Origin: Ochotona curzoniae
Lineage: Eukaryota > Chordata > Mammalia > Lagomorpha > Ochotonidae
NCBI RefSeq assembly: GCF_017591425.1
Contig: NW_024467120.1
Location: 3,162,001-3,226,000 of the forward strand
Direction: 5' to 3'
DNA: 64,000 nucleotides
Shown here: piece after piece, positions 10,928-20,168 of the stretch
Numbering within the stretch: position 1 is the stretch's first letter
Layout of the letters: every line of letters begins with the position of its first letter
The notes under the pieces: generated by a model
The model's database searches: none
What the model saw: only the letters and a program-made list of their open reading frames with translations
What the model was told of the DNA's origin: nothing
Position numbers and translations under genes: made by a program

Positions 10928-11345
10928 TGTTAGATTCGCCGCTCACCAGGGAAAGAATAACTCAGCCAGATATATGAAAAAATTTAGATGGCCTTTATTT
11001 CAGGGAACCACGGTCATGGGCTTCCCTTCCTGGTGCAACAGAAAGACAGACATGAAGGAATGGGCTGCAGGGGAAGAAGAGCACAGAAGAGACGGGGCAG
11101 GAGCTTTTTAAAGGAGGAGGTTGGGAGAAGGGAAAACAACCCCAGAGCAGATGCACCTGTGGATAATTTCCCCATCTTTTCCAGGTTTGGTTGGAAATAA
11201 ACGCCCCCACAGTATAGCTCAGATCATTCATCAAGTGACCCCCCTTTGCAAACAAGCAGGAAAAACAATGTAATTTAGACAGATCAGAGGTCAGTGGATT
11301 TTTCAATCAGTGTTAGCTAAGTGTTTCTAGGTAACAAACAGGTCT
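10928..11345 (-). mobile_element. endogenous retrovirus LTR, antisense
   Basis: Reading the minus strand gives a U3 with a TATA-like TTTAAAAAG (11104-11113), an R region of about 100 bases rich in CT, an AATAAA polyadenylation signal at 10994-10999, and a U5 that ends ...GAATCTAACA, so the plus-strand edge is TGTTAG at 10928. This order of U3, TATA, R, polyadenylation signal and U5 ending in CA is diagnostic of a retroviral LTR. The distal U3 end is unclear because the sequence runs into a SINE near 11350. No internal retroviral sequence is attached on either side, so it is probably a solo LTR. I found no convincing TSD. Confidence 0.65.
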
Positions 11346-11349
11346 ACCC

Positions 11350-11692
11350 CTAGAGCAGGCATTGGACACAGCAGCTAAGCCACCACTGGCAATGCCTGCA
11401 TCCCCTATGGCAGTGCCTGAGTTCACATCCCAGCTCTGCCTCCAACTTTGCATTCTTCCCACGCACACACACACACACACACACACATCGTGGGAGGCAG
11501 CAGGTGACAGCTTTAGCACTTGAGCCCCCGCCACCATCTGAGACGGAAGTCCCGTCGCCTAACTTCACTCTGGCCTGGAGCTGGCCGTTGCAGACACTTG
11601 GAGAGGGAATCAACAGATGAAAACTCTCTTTTTCTGTCTCCATTTCTCCCGGTGTGTATCTCTTCTGCCCTTCAAATACAAATGACAAGCAA
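11350..11692 (+). mobile_element. old C-type SINE, sense, with internal CA repeat
   Basis: Diverged SINE: CACAGCAGCTAAGCCACC, CCTGAGTTCACATCCCAGC, GGCAGCAGGTGACAGC, GAGGGAATCAACAGATGAA and a tail CCTTCAAATACAAATGAC. It carries a CA dinucleotide array in its middle rather than at the tail. Confidence 0.75.
11461..11487 (+). repeat. (CA)n microsatellite inside a SINE
   Basis: About 12 CA units follow CACGCA. They sit where the SINE body would normally read through its central CCTGGGAAAG region. Confidence 0.95.
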
Positions 11693-12111
11693 TAACTAAA
11701 AACACCACCACCTCCCCCTGTGCCCAGTGACTTTCCACAGGCCCACCTCACCTTATTGTACCTCACTGAGTGTCACTTGGCAGATATCTCATTTTTCTTT
11801 TACAAACTGAAAATTTTTTTACCATCTTGCCTTGTGCAAATTTATTGGTGCTATATTCTCATATCACTCAGTGGATGCTTAACATTTCTTACCAGGAAAA
11901 TATTTCTAAATTCGACAGTGTACTTTTTTTTTTTAAGAGAATGATGTTGCAGATATTGACTCTATTGTCCACATAGGTGCATTTGTACTGGGAAACCCAA
12001 ACATTTGTACGACTTGCTTTATTGCAAGGCCCACTTTATGGCACTGACCTACAAACTGAACGTGCAACTTTTCTGGGGTCCATTTGAATTCTGCTCATGG
12101 CTCCTGTGGAT
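11693..12111. other. unassigned, T-rich non-coding sequence
   Basis: No gene or clear repeat. The stretch is A/T-rich with short runs of T and a poly-T at 11925-11935. It could include U3 sequence of the downstream LTR, since the SINE that follows inserted into that neighbourhood. Confidence 0.35.
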
Positions 12112-12124
12112 CAGAACACAGCAG

Positions 12125-12467
12125 CAGGCCCAGCGGGGTAGTCTAGTGGCTGAAGTCCTCACCTTGAAAGCTCTAGGATCCCATAGGGGTGCCGATTCTA
12201 ACCCTGGAGGTCCCACTTCCCATCCAGCTCCCTGCTTGTGACCTGGGAAAGTAGTAGAGGTCGGCCCAAAGCCTTGGGCCCCTGCACCCATGTGGGAAAC
12301 CCAGAAGAAGCTCCTGGCTCCTGGTTTTGGATTGGCTCAGCTCTAGCTGTTGCAGCCATGTTGGGAGTGAACCAATGGATGGAAGATCTTCCTCTCTGTT
12401 TCTCTCCTCTCTGTATATCTGCCTTTGCAATAAAAATAAATAAATCTTAAAAAATAATAATAAAAAA
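12125..12467 (+). mobile_element. young C-type SINE, sense, with 13-bp TSD
   Basis: Full-length: GGCCCAGCGGGGTAGTCTAG, GGATCCCATAGGGGTGCC, GATTCTAACCCTGGAGG, CTGGGAAAGTAGTAGAGG, and the tail AATAAAAATAAATAAATCTT. The target-site duplication CAGAACACAGCAG (12112-12124) and CAGAACACAGTAG (12468-12480) brackets it exactly and dates the insertion after whatever sequence lies on either side. Confidence 0.96.
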
Positions 12468-12632
12468 CAGAACACAGTAGCGTGGTGTGTGTCTCCCCTA
12501 GCAGGGTTGTGGTCTCACCTGGGGAGTGTAGGCCCCAGTCTCCCAAGGATTAACTCCACAGCACAGCTTGTTTCTCAAGGGTGTAACAGGAAAGGCAATC
12601 ATGGCCTGATACATTTAGCCTGTGGCTTGACT

Positions 12633-12758
12633 GCAATCTCCTTCCTTCCTGCTTCCCCTTGTTGCATGTCCTTGGGGGAGCTTAGGTGTGGCTTAGCAAT
12701 CTCCCTCCTTCTTGTTTCCCCTTGTTGCATGTTCTTGGGGGAGCTTAGGTGTGGCTTA
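12633..12758 (+). repeat. 63-bp tandem duplication in LTR U3
   Basis: Two head-to-tail copies, 12633-12695 and 12696-12758, each starting GCAATCTCC and ending GAGCTTAGGTGTGGCTTA, with only a few substitutions (TTCCTGCTTCC against TTCTTGTTTCC, GTCC against GTTC). Each holds CCCCTTGTTGCATG and CTTGGGGGAGCTTAGG. Duplicated U3 blocks in retroviral LTRs commonly act as enhancers. Confidence 0.95.
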
Positions 12759-12793
12759 ACCATTGGGAGGATCCTGGGAGGGGCCAAGCAGAC

Positions 12794-12823
12794 TATAAAA
12801 GATGCAGCTTGACTTCAAATAAA
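12794..12823 (+). promoter_or_regulatory. LTR TATA box and polyadenylation signal
   Basis: TATAAAA at 12794-12800 and AATAAA at 12818-12823. In a retroviral LTR the first sets transcription start in the 5' copy and the second directs 3' processing near 12840. Whether this LTR is still active cannot be told from sequence. Confidence 0.8.
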
Positions 12824-12930
12824 TCGGCATTCTCCTCACAGGAATGACCCACTGTGTCTGTGTGTTGTCTGTCTTGTCTGTCTCATAACCCTAGTCCCTC
12901 CACTCGACTTGGAGCTCGGGGTACGTACGT

Positions 12931-13136
12931 GGCGGCGCGGGCGTTGCCAACAGGGGAGACCTGAGGCAGCTACAGGCGACTTGCAGGATTCACTTGTTGG
13001 ATTTTTGCCTTCACTTCACCAGGATGAGCAGACACTAGGGGTCCAATTGCTTGAGGGGCTGCAGAATAATCAGCCTCAAGTGGGCATGGCTCAGAGTACA
13101 GCTTTTTCTACTTGTGGTAAGCCAAGGAGACAGTAG
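12931..13136 (+). mobile_element. ERV leader remnant with tRNA-Lys-like primer-binding site
   Basis: Just past the LTR, GTTGCCAACAGGGGAGAC (12944-12960) resembles a degraded tRNA-Lys primer-binding site, followed by CCTGAGGCAGCTACAGGCG, text that looks like a 5' leader. A possible splice donor GTGGTAAGCC occurs near 13113. No intact gag frame follows; from about 13140 the sequence changes character, so the provirus is truncated. The assignment of the priming tRNA is tentative. Confidence 0.45.
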
Positions 13137-13284
13137 GAAGTGGTCATTTCCCTAAAGAAGCTACATCCTGTAAGAAGCCTTTCTGGAACATCCTTGAGAA
13201 TTAAGCTCTGGGAATAAACCCCTGCTCCTTCCTGGCAATCCTACACTCTCGGGGATGTCACCAAGGATGCTGAGTCAGTATCCT
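13137..13284. other. unassigned short interval
   Basis: Sequence between the ERV leader and the next repeat. I see no retroviral frame and no other feature. Confidence 0.3.
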
Positions 13285-13640
13285 ATGTCTTTCTGAGTCA
13301 AGCACCATCAACTGGGTGGTTCTGAGGGCTGAAGGCTGAGATCAAGGTGCAGGCAAGGTTGGCTTCACGGGAAGGCTGGGAGAGAATCTGCCCATATCTT
13401 CTCCTGGTGATATGCTGTCCGTCTCTGGCACATAGGTCTGTTTTGCTAATTCTTTCCCTCCTTGGCACATGGCACTGCCTCCGTGTGCCTGTCACTGTGT
13501 CCACATTCCATAAGGACACTGGCACATTGGATGACATCATCTTCACTCCATAATACCAAAGATCTTTGTTGCCAAATAAGGTCACATTCACAGTTCCTGG
13601 GAGTTCAAACTTGAGCATTTTGTGGAGGTTCAATTCAATT
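13285..13640 (+). mobile_element. ancient interspersed repeat, copy 1 of 3
   Basis: Contains GGGCTGAAGGCTGAGATCAA, CATAAGGACACTGGCACATT and AATAAGGTCACATTCACAG, which align by order with 17790-18085 and 54230-54530 and with a mammal-wide repeat I know by text (CACAGTTCTGGAGGC, ATCAAGGTG, ATAAGGACACCAGTCATATT) but cannot name with certainty. Non-coding. Confidence 0.6.
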
Positions 13641-13921
13641 CAGTTGGGTTCAGCTTGAGACCATTATCACAGAGCCTATACTAAGCCTCCCCAGTTCTCA
13701 TAAAGCTGCATTCTGAGAGCACCCCGAAAAGCAAGCACTTTTAAGTGAACCAGATGGAAGCTGGTTCACACAACATCCTTCTATGGAAAGCTTCGGAAGT
13801 CATTCTCAATTGGTGGAAGCAGTCACAAGCTTGTCCAGATTCAAGACGAGGCACAGAGACTCACCTCTGCATTGAAGAAATGTTGAAGAATTTGCAGTGT
13901 TTTTTTTTTTTGAAATGGAGA

Positions 13922-14228
13922 GGCATCATCAAGGCTCAATGGGTTAAGCTGCCACTCGTGATACTGACATCCCAAAATGGAGCACCAGTTTGAGTCCCAG
14001 TTGCTGCACTTCCAATCCAGCATCCTGCTAATGTTTCTGGAAAGGCAGTGGAAGATGGCCCACATACCTGAGCCCCTGCCATTCATGCAGATAATCCGGA
14101 TGGAGTTCCAGTCCTTGCTTGAGCCTGGCCCAGCTACAGCCTTTGGAACCATTTAGGGAGTGAATCAGCAGGTGGAAGTTCTCTCTGTCTCTCTCTGGTG
14201 TGTTACTCTGCCTTTCAAAATAGACATA
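13922..14228 (+). mobile_element. old C-type SINE, sense
   Basis: Starts near CATCATCAAGGCTCAATGGG, with GTTTGAGTCCCAGTTGCTG (B-box region), GAAAGGCAGTGGAAGATGGC, GGAGTGAATCAGCAGGTGG and tail CTGCCTTTCAAAATAG. It belongs to an older subfamily than the copies with GGATCCCATATGGG. Confidence 0.8.
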
Positions 14229-16043
14229 TATAATATAAAATATACACTTGTATTTTATATTAATGCATTATGTTAACATAAAATATTATTTATATATATT
14301 TTAATGGAATTGCTCTTTAAACTAGTTTTTAGTTCAGGGCAAAATAGAAAGGAGAATATAAAGATTTCCACATACACGCCCACTCCGTCCTACACATAGC
14401 CTTTCCTTTCTCAACACTGCTGGCTAGAAGGTACCACTTGGTGAACTGACACAGCATCGTGGCATGAAGTCCATAGTTCCCAGTACATGCCACTGTACAG
14501 TTTTCTAAGCACGTAGAATATATGCTGCCTGTAGGACCATCCTGAGTATGTTTGTGCTCTAAGATTCCCCCATTGCAGCCATTGTTGAAAGCAGTGCTTT
14601 TGCACAGAGCATGGATTCCCTGGGGAGCCGCTGATGGCCTTCCTAGCACCCACAAGCCCTCAGGAGCTCAGCAGTGCCTTGCACGAACCACTGCCCTGTT
14701 TCTGTAGCATTGTTCTCCAGCCTTCATTCTCTGCCCAAAAGGGCCTGTGACCTACAAACGATTCAGAAGTCCTGGACTACTGGGTCCATCTGCTGCTTCC
14801 CAACAGCACCGAGCCTGCTCCCCTGTCTCTAACTCAGAGAGAATGCTTTCCCTCTCTGCCTTGGCATCACAGTCTTTCTCCTTCCCCGAGGCACCCTGTG
14901 CCATCTGCCAAATGGTGCTGTTCGGTGACCCCTGTGTCCTTGAAACGCTTGTGAAGCCCGAGAGGGAGGGCTGAGTGGTCCTGGCTGGCTTGAGCTCTTC
15001 CACAGTGAACAATGCAAGTAGAACAGCTTGGTCCAGCCCCTTACCCCAGGAAGTTTTGCCTTGCCACCCACCTGCCCTATGGCAGCACTGGAGAACTAGA
15101 TCTTGTGGTCAGTAGCATTTTTCCTACCTGGATTCTGCCCCTGTGCCATCGGTGCACCTGCCTGACCCCTCCCCTAGCTAAGAAATGCCTTTGAAAGTGA
15201 CACCTGTCTCATTTCTCTTTGTATGAGAACATCTGTAGGACCAGGTTTTACACATGATGTTGCTCAGAACGGAAACCATCCAGGTGGAACTACAGAAAGG
15301 TTTCCAAGGACACTGGGGCTAGTTTGAGTCACAGGATGTTAGCTGATCCTGTGGCCACAAATGGGATCTCCAAGGCTCATACTGGAAGGACCTCTTGTAA
15401 GAGCAACATACCAGCTGCAAACGGGAGCCATGGTGGGTCAAGGTGAGAGGAGGCCTGAGAGGGGAGTGTCAGGTGAGTGACACTCAGTGCTGGCGAGGGT
15501 TTAGTCCTGGTTCTGGCACTGACAATGGACAGACACTGGCTTGGCATGTCTGCAGAGCATTAAAGGAACTTGAGTATGAATCTTGGCTCTCTCATGTGTT
15601 AGTGTGAGAGAGGCAGCCGGAATTACTGGATTGGTGTCCCAGCTCTCCTTTGATTGACTATGTTACTAAACTGTCTAAATAAACTTTCCAAAGTCTGTGC
15701 TGCATATTCTGTACCACTCTTGCATCTCAAAGCCACTGGCCGCGATGAGCACCCTTCACATCACAGGTACTATAGAAGCAAGTACTTTACATGCACTCAC
15801 ACCTGTAGTTCCCACACACGTCATGCTGTTGCTATGGTTATCATCCCATGGACCACCAAGGCCTTTGAAGCAGCTGGTACCTTTCACACAGTAACCCAAC
15901 TGCTGTGGGAACAGCTAGGATTTGTTCTGGGCAGCCTGGCTCCCCGAGTCTGTACCTTGAAACACTGTGTTCTGAGACAGCATCCTGACATGATGCATTC
16001 AACTCGCCTAGTGTGCAGTAAGAGCTTGGCAGACGTTGTCAGT
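14229..16043. other. unassigned sequence with AT-rich patch and MIR-like trace
   Basis: 14220-14300 is an A/T-only-like patch (TATATAATATAAAATATA, then TATTTATATATATTTTAA) able to form short hairpins. 15755-15910 has TACTTTACATGCACTCACAC, resembling a MIR core, at low confidence. Frames at 14329-14655 (minus) and 15654-16157 (plus, 167 codons) show no domain; the second overlaps the next LTR. No exon is supported. Confidence 0.4.
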
Positions 16044-16325
16044 TGCCGTGGTTTGAGTGTCCTCACCAGAAGTCACATTGAGATTCTGTCCACACTGTCT
16101 AATATTCAGGGGTGGGACTTTAAAGACATGATTAGGTGGTGGATGGTTTGGTTATGACTGAGTTAGGGATTAAGCTATGAATTAACTGGTTAAATTTGCA
16201 ATAGGTTTGTTACAAAAAGCCAGTTTGGCCCTGTCTCCTGTTTGGTTCTCTCTCACCACATGATGTACCCTCTGCCTTAGGGTCCATAGAGAGGTCCCAA
16301 CAGGAAGAACGCCTTCATCAGATGC
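16044..16325 (+). mobile_element. MLT1/MaLR-type LTR, sense
   Basis: Begins TGCCGTGGTTTGAGTGTCC, close to the MaLR start TG-TATGGTTTGAATGT, and continues with GGGTGGGACTTTAAAGACAT, GATTAGGTGGTGGATGG and a later CTCTCTCACCACATGATG and AACAGGAAGAACGCCTTCA, matching the order of MLT1/MST LTRs (non-autonomous ERVL-derived elements). Diverged and without internal region. Confidence 0.75.
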
Positions 16326-16668
16326 TAAAAAAATAATGTTGTTTGTTAGTTCCCTCAAGAATTATGGAATTCCTATCCTACTTTGAAAGAAAGTTCAGAG
16401 AAAAGGAGACTGAGATTTCTGGGGCAGAAATAATGATTGATTCCACTCCTGATTTTGGTTCTTGTGCCAGGAAGGGACCCAGAAACTCAGTGCCAACTTC
16501 TGTTTCCTGTGCGCTCTAGATGTTGGCTCCCTTGTTAAAGCATGGCAGCCACACATAAATGCTTAGCCACGTGGCCTGCCTTGGCTGTCCAATTGCTACA
16601 GGCTGGGTAGGTTTGACCTACTGTTGATGATTCTGTGCCAAGTATCAGGTTCACAAAAAAAAATATTT
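16326..16668. other. unassigned non-coding sequence
   Basis: No gene or named repeat; ordinary composition up to the poly-A/T boundary of the next SINE. Confidence 0.4.
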
Positions 16669-17006
16669 CTTTCTAAAAATATTTATTTTTATTTGAAAGG
16701 CAAGATGTTTTACAGAGAAAGGAGACACAGAACGAGAGGTCTTCTATTCACTGACTCATTCCCCAAGTGGCTACAAATAGTCTGAGCTGAACTGATCTGA
16801 AGCCAGGAGCCAGAATCCTCCTCTGGGTCTCCCACATAGGTGCAGGGTCCCAATGACTTAAGACATCCTCCATTGCTTTCTCAGATCATAAAAAGAGAGC
16901 TGAATTGGAAGTGGGGCTGCTGGGATGCAAACCAGCACCCGTATGGGATCCTGGCCGGCACTTGCAGGTGGAGGATTAGCATATTGCACCACTGTGCCAG
17001 CCACTA
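16669..17006 (-). mobile_element. C-type SINE, antisense
   Basis: Antisense order: AAATATTTATTTTTATTTG (tail), GAGGTCTTCTATTCACTGAC, AAGCCAGGAGCCAGAATCC, GGGTCTCCCACATAGGTGC, GCACCCGTATGGGATCCTG, and the head CACCACTGTGCCAGCC. Full length, moderately diverged. Confidence 0.9.
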
Positions 17007-17789
17007 CAAAATATTTATTTGCTGATTCAGCAATTGTTGGCTCTACCTGAATTCAAGGCTAACCCTGATTATCTGCCACCTGGATTTCTGACTCACAAAA
17101 ATGCACAGATCATGGTATTCAGTGTCTTGTCACCTCTGCTTTTTCTTTCTTTCTTTCTTTATTTTTTTAATGTTTGATGGTCAGGGTATGGGTGATGAAG
17201 AAGAGGAGTTGTTATTGCAAAGGAAAAAAAGGTTTGGTTCACAGCTGACTAGTGTGAATGAGGTAGGTCAGAATGAGGATGTGAGCTACGATCTCGCAAG
17301 CCCCTACTGAGCTCAGGCCTTAGGCTTGTGGGCTTTCCAATACAGCATGCATAGACAGGAAGCTCCAGGTGTGTCGGTATTCTGTGTGAGGCACTGGAGG
17401 AGTGCAATGCATCCATTCTGCATGTTCTCTGGAATCAAGGCTAGCTTGGGGAGTAAGCTCGCCCTTGACCAAAGCTCGCTTTGCATTATGCATTCCTCCC
17501 CTGGAGGAGAAATGATTGTATCTGTGGTTTTCAGCTCAAGTTTGAATAATAGCAACCTCAAGATGGGAAGAGACTTCAGAAAGCAGCTCATGGAAATAAA
17601 AAGTTGGAACTCGTGCTTAGGGATCCCACAGTGTGCATGTTTCCATGAATGTCTTCCAGCCTCCTCTTGTGAAATCATAATCCCTGGGACTTGTGGATAT
17701 GACCTTCTCTCGGAAAGGAGACATTTGCCCATGAGACAAAGTCAAGGAGTCCATGATAAGGAAGTGTTGTCTGTCTACCAGGGCTGTTA
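17007..17789. other. unassigned non-coding sequence
   Basis: Contains a TTTC run at 17142-17165. Opposed frames of 139-154 codons cover 17313-17790 on both strands; two long frames on opposite strands of the same DNA with no domain are better read as chance than as an exon. No splice or promoter signals are apparent. Confidence 0.4.
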
Positions 17790-18085
17790 ACCAAATCATT
17801 TTCTCACAGTTCTGGAAGCACAAGGTCAAGAAGCTGATAGGGCTGGCTTCCCCCGAGCCCTCCCTCTTGGTCCTGCATATGGCCACCTGCTCACTACGCC
17901 CTCACATATTCTCCCCTCTCTGTGTGTATCTTTGGTATCTCTTTGGAAATTTTTCTGGATCGGAAGGAGTCCCACCACTATCACCTCGTGTACTCTTGAT
18001 TGTCTCTTTAATTGACCTTTCTTCAAATTCAGTCCCATTGGCGAATCAGGATTTCCACAGATGAATTTGGGGGGGAGGGAATATG
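17790..18085 (+). mobile_element. ancient interspersed repeat, copy 2 of 3
   Basis: CAAATCATTTTCTCACAGTT, CTGGAAGCACAAGGTCAAG, CCTGCATATGGCCACCTGC and GATGAATTTGGGGGGGAGG follow the same order as the copy at 13285-13640 and as the remembered mammal-wide consensus. This is the clearest copy of the three. Confidence 0.65.
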
Positions 18086-18597
18086 ACTCAGCCCCGGGTC
18101 TATCTGGATGGGTCCTGAAAACACTTCCCAGGGTCCATCTGAAAGAGGCTTGGGCGGAAGGAATGCAGCCACGGAAGCGAGGTTGGTGGGCTGCAGCCTC
18201 AGGCCTAGCAATGCTGAGTGCCACTGGAAGATGGCTGAGGGAACAAGGTCTGTGGACACCCTGACTTTGAATTTTCGGTGTCCCCCAGGAGGACATTTGT
18301 GCTGTTTGAGCCAGTTGTGTTGGTGTAGCTCTAAGAAATGAAAAGACTGGGTGAAGCTGCTCTTAAATGGCCACCAGAAGACTCGGTCCATTTGCCTTCT
18401 CTTACCAGCTTGGATGGGATAAGTGATCTGAAGACTAGAGTTTTCTCACATATGGGCTGGCTATCCTAACACCTCCACCAGGAGCAGGGGCAGTCATGGT
18501 ATGGGAGAAAGTTACTGAGGCCGTGTAGCCACCATGGCCACATCCTGCATCCTGGATTTCATATAAGGACAAAATCAAATGTTATTTTTGTTAAAGA
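18086..18597. other. unassigned non-coding sequence
   Basis: No gene or repeat recognised. The frames here overlap each other on both strands without motif support. Confidence 0.4.
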
Positions 18598-18912
18598 TTT
18601 AGGGAGCCTGCATTGTGATGCAGAGTTAAGCTGCTGTCTATAGTGCCAGCATCCCACATGGTGCCAATACAAGCCTTTATCTGCTCCAGGTCCTTGCTAA
18701 TGCACCTGGGAAAGCAGTGAAAGATGGCACAAGTGATTGAGCTCCTACAGCCATATGAGAGACCCAGAAAAGGTGCCTGGCTTCAGCCTGGCACTGGCCT
18801 GGCACAGCACCAACCACTGTAGTCAATTGGAGAATGAACTAGCGGATGGAAGATCTCTTCTCTCTGTGTCTCCCTTTCTCTACCTTTCAAATAAATATAT
18901 AAATCTTTTTTT
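18598..18912 (+). mobile_element. C-type SINE, sense (left arm of an inverted pair)
   Basis: TTAGGGAGCCTGCATTGTG head, GCATCCCACATGGTGCC, CACCTGGGAAAGCAGTG, GAGAATGAACTAGCGGATGG and tail CTTTCAAATAAATATATAAA. Its tail abuts the tail of an opposite-strand SINE. Confidence 0.85.
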
Positions 18913-19255
18913 TTTAATTACTTTGTTTAGTGGAAAGGCAGTGGGACAGAGAGGGGGAGATAGGAGATGAGAGAGACAGGTATTCTACCTGCTGGTTTTC
19001 TCCCCCAAATGGCTGCAGCAGCTAGGGTTGGGTCAGGCTGAAGCCAGGAGCCTGGAACTCCATGTGGGTCTCCCATGTATGTGGCAAGGCCCTCAAGTAC
19101 TCACCCATAATTTTCTGCCTCCCAGGACACACATTAACAGGAGTCTGTATTGGAAATGGAGGAATTGGAACTTGACCCAGCCATTCTCAAAATGGGATTG
19201 CAAGCATTTGAAGTGGTAACTTTATCTGCTGCAGCACAAAACACTTGCTCATACC
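18913..19255 (-). mobile_element. C-type SINE, antisense (right arm of an inverted pair)
   Basis: Starts at the poly-T, then TTTAGTGGAAAGGCAGTGG, CAAATGGCTGCAGCAGCTAG, GAAGCCAGGAGCCTGGAAC, GTGGGTCTCCCATGTATGTG and a diverged head near TTATCTGCTGCAGCACAAAA. Tail-to-tail with the preceding copy. Confidence 0.85.
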
Positions 19256-19269
19256 AGTGTGTTCTCTCT

Positions 19270-19478
19270 CTCTTTTCAAGATCTGTTTATTTAAAAGGCA
19301 CAGTGATGGAGAGCTGGGGGTGGGAGGGAAGGAGAAAGAGAGAATCTCCCATTTACCGGTTCACTCTCCAAAGTATCTGGATTGGAAGTAGTGTAGCCTG
19401 GAGTGGCACCAACGGTCTTATATAGGATGTAGGTTCTGCAAACAACTGCTTAACCGGCTATGCCATCATATTGGCTCC
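19270..19478 (-). mobile_element. C-type SINE, antisense, internally deleted
   Basis: AGATCTGTTTATTTAAAAGG, GAGAATCTCCCATTTACCGG, TTCACTCTCCAAAGTATCTGG, then a jump to the head region near ACCGGCTATGCCATCATA and TTGGCTCC. The middle third is missing. Confidence 0.7.
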
Positions 19479-19836
19479 TATCAGTGTACAGTGCACACTG
19501 GGTCCTAGTAAGTGTCCCTTCTCCGCAGTAGGAAGCACCCTCTGAGCCTCTTAACACCAAACCAGTGCCTCAGTGAGGTGCCTTGTGCACAATGATTTTG
19601 GGTTGACAATAGCCAAAAGTCAGGATGCATTAGCATCAGCTTGCGTCTATGCCCGTTCACACCTCCTCCTAGCGTTCCTTCCAGCCCAGAGCCCATGAGA
19701 CAGCACCAAGAAGCCAGGGATTCCATGCACAAGGCTGATGATCATCACGGAAATGCCCCATGCAGCCCTCCAGCCATCCTGTACTCTGAAACCCTGTGTG
19801 CTGCTTGTGATGCTATAGAGGAAAGGGTGATCTCTT
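19479..19836. other. unassigned non-coding sequence
   Basis: Short interval without recognisable features before the next SINE. Confidence 0.4.
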
Positions 19837-20168
19837 GGGCCCAGCGGCATGGCCTAGCAGCTAAAGTCCTCACCTTGAATGCCCCAGGATCCCATGTGGG
19901 CACCAGTTCTAATCCTGGCAGCTCCACTTCCCATCCAGCTCCCTGCCTGTGGCCTGGGAAAGCAGTTGAGGACGGCCCAAAGCCTCAGGACCCTGCACCC
20001 GTGTGGGAGACCTGGAAGAGTTTCCTGGTTCCCGGCTTCGGATCGGTGCAGCACCGGCCGTTGCGGTCACTTGGGGAGTGAATCATCGGATGGAAGATCT
20101 TCCTCTCTGTCTCTCCTCCTTTCTGTATATCTGACTTTGTAATAAAAATAAATAAATCTTTAAAAAAA
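19837..20168 (+). mobile_element. young C-type SINE, sense
   Basis: Among the least diverged copies: GGGCCCAGCGGCATGGCC, TAGCAGCTAAAGTCCTCACC, GGATCCCATGTGGGCACC, GTTCTAATCCTGGCAGC, GCCTGGGAAAGCAGTTGAGG, TTCGGATCGGTGCAGCACCG and tail GTAATAAAAATAAATAAATC. CpGs such as TTGCGGTCAC are retained, a sign of a recent insertion. Confidence 0.95.

Larger units (their letters stand above)
12483..12930 (+). mobile_element. endogenous retrovirus LTR (betaretrovirus-like)
   Basis: LTR landmarks are in order: a U3 beginning near TGGTGTGTGTC (start tentative), a 63-bp direct duplication at 12633-12758, a TATA box TATAAAA (12794-12800), AATAAA (12818-12823) only about 18 bases later, probable R end near 12840, and a U5 up to about 12930. 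The close TATA-to-AATAAA spacing with a short R is typical of class II (ERV2) LTRs. A primer-binding-site-like block follows at 12944-12960. The left boundary is uncertain because a SINE inserted next to it. Confidence 0.75.

Noticed and set aside
15654..16157. 167-codon plus-strand frame
   Set aside because: Its last third is inside an MLT1-type LTR and no motif or homologue is recognised.
17313..17790. Long overlapping frames on both strands
   Set aside because: Frames of similar length on opposite strands without domains are best explained by chance.
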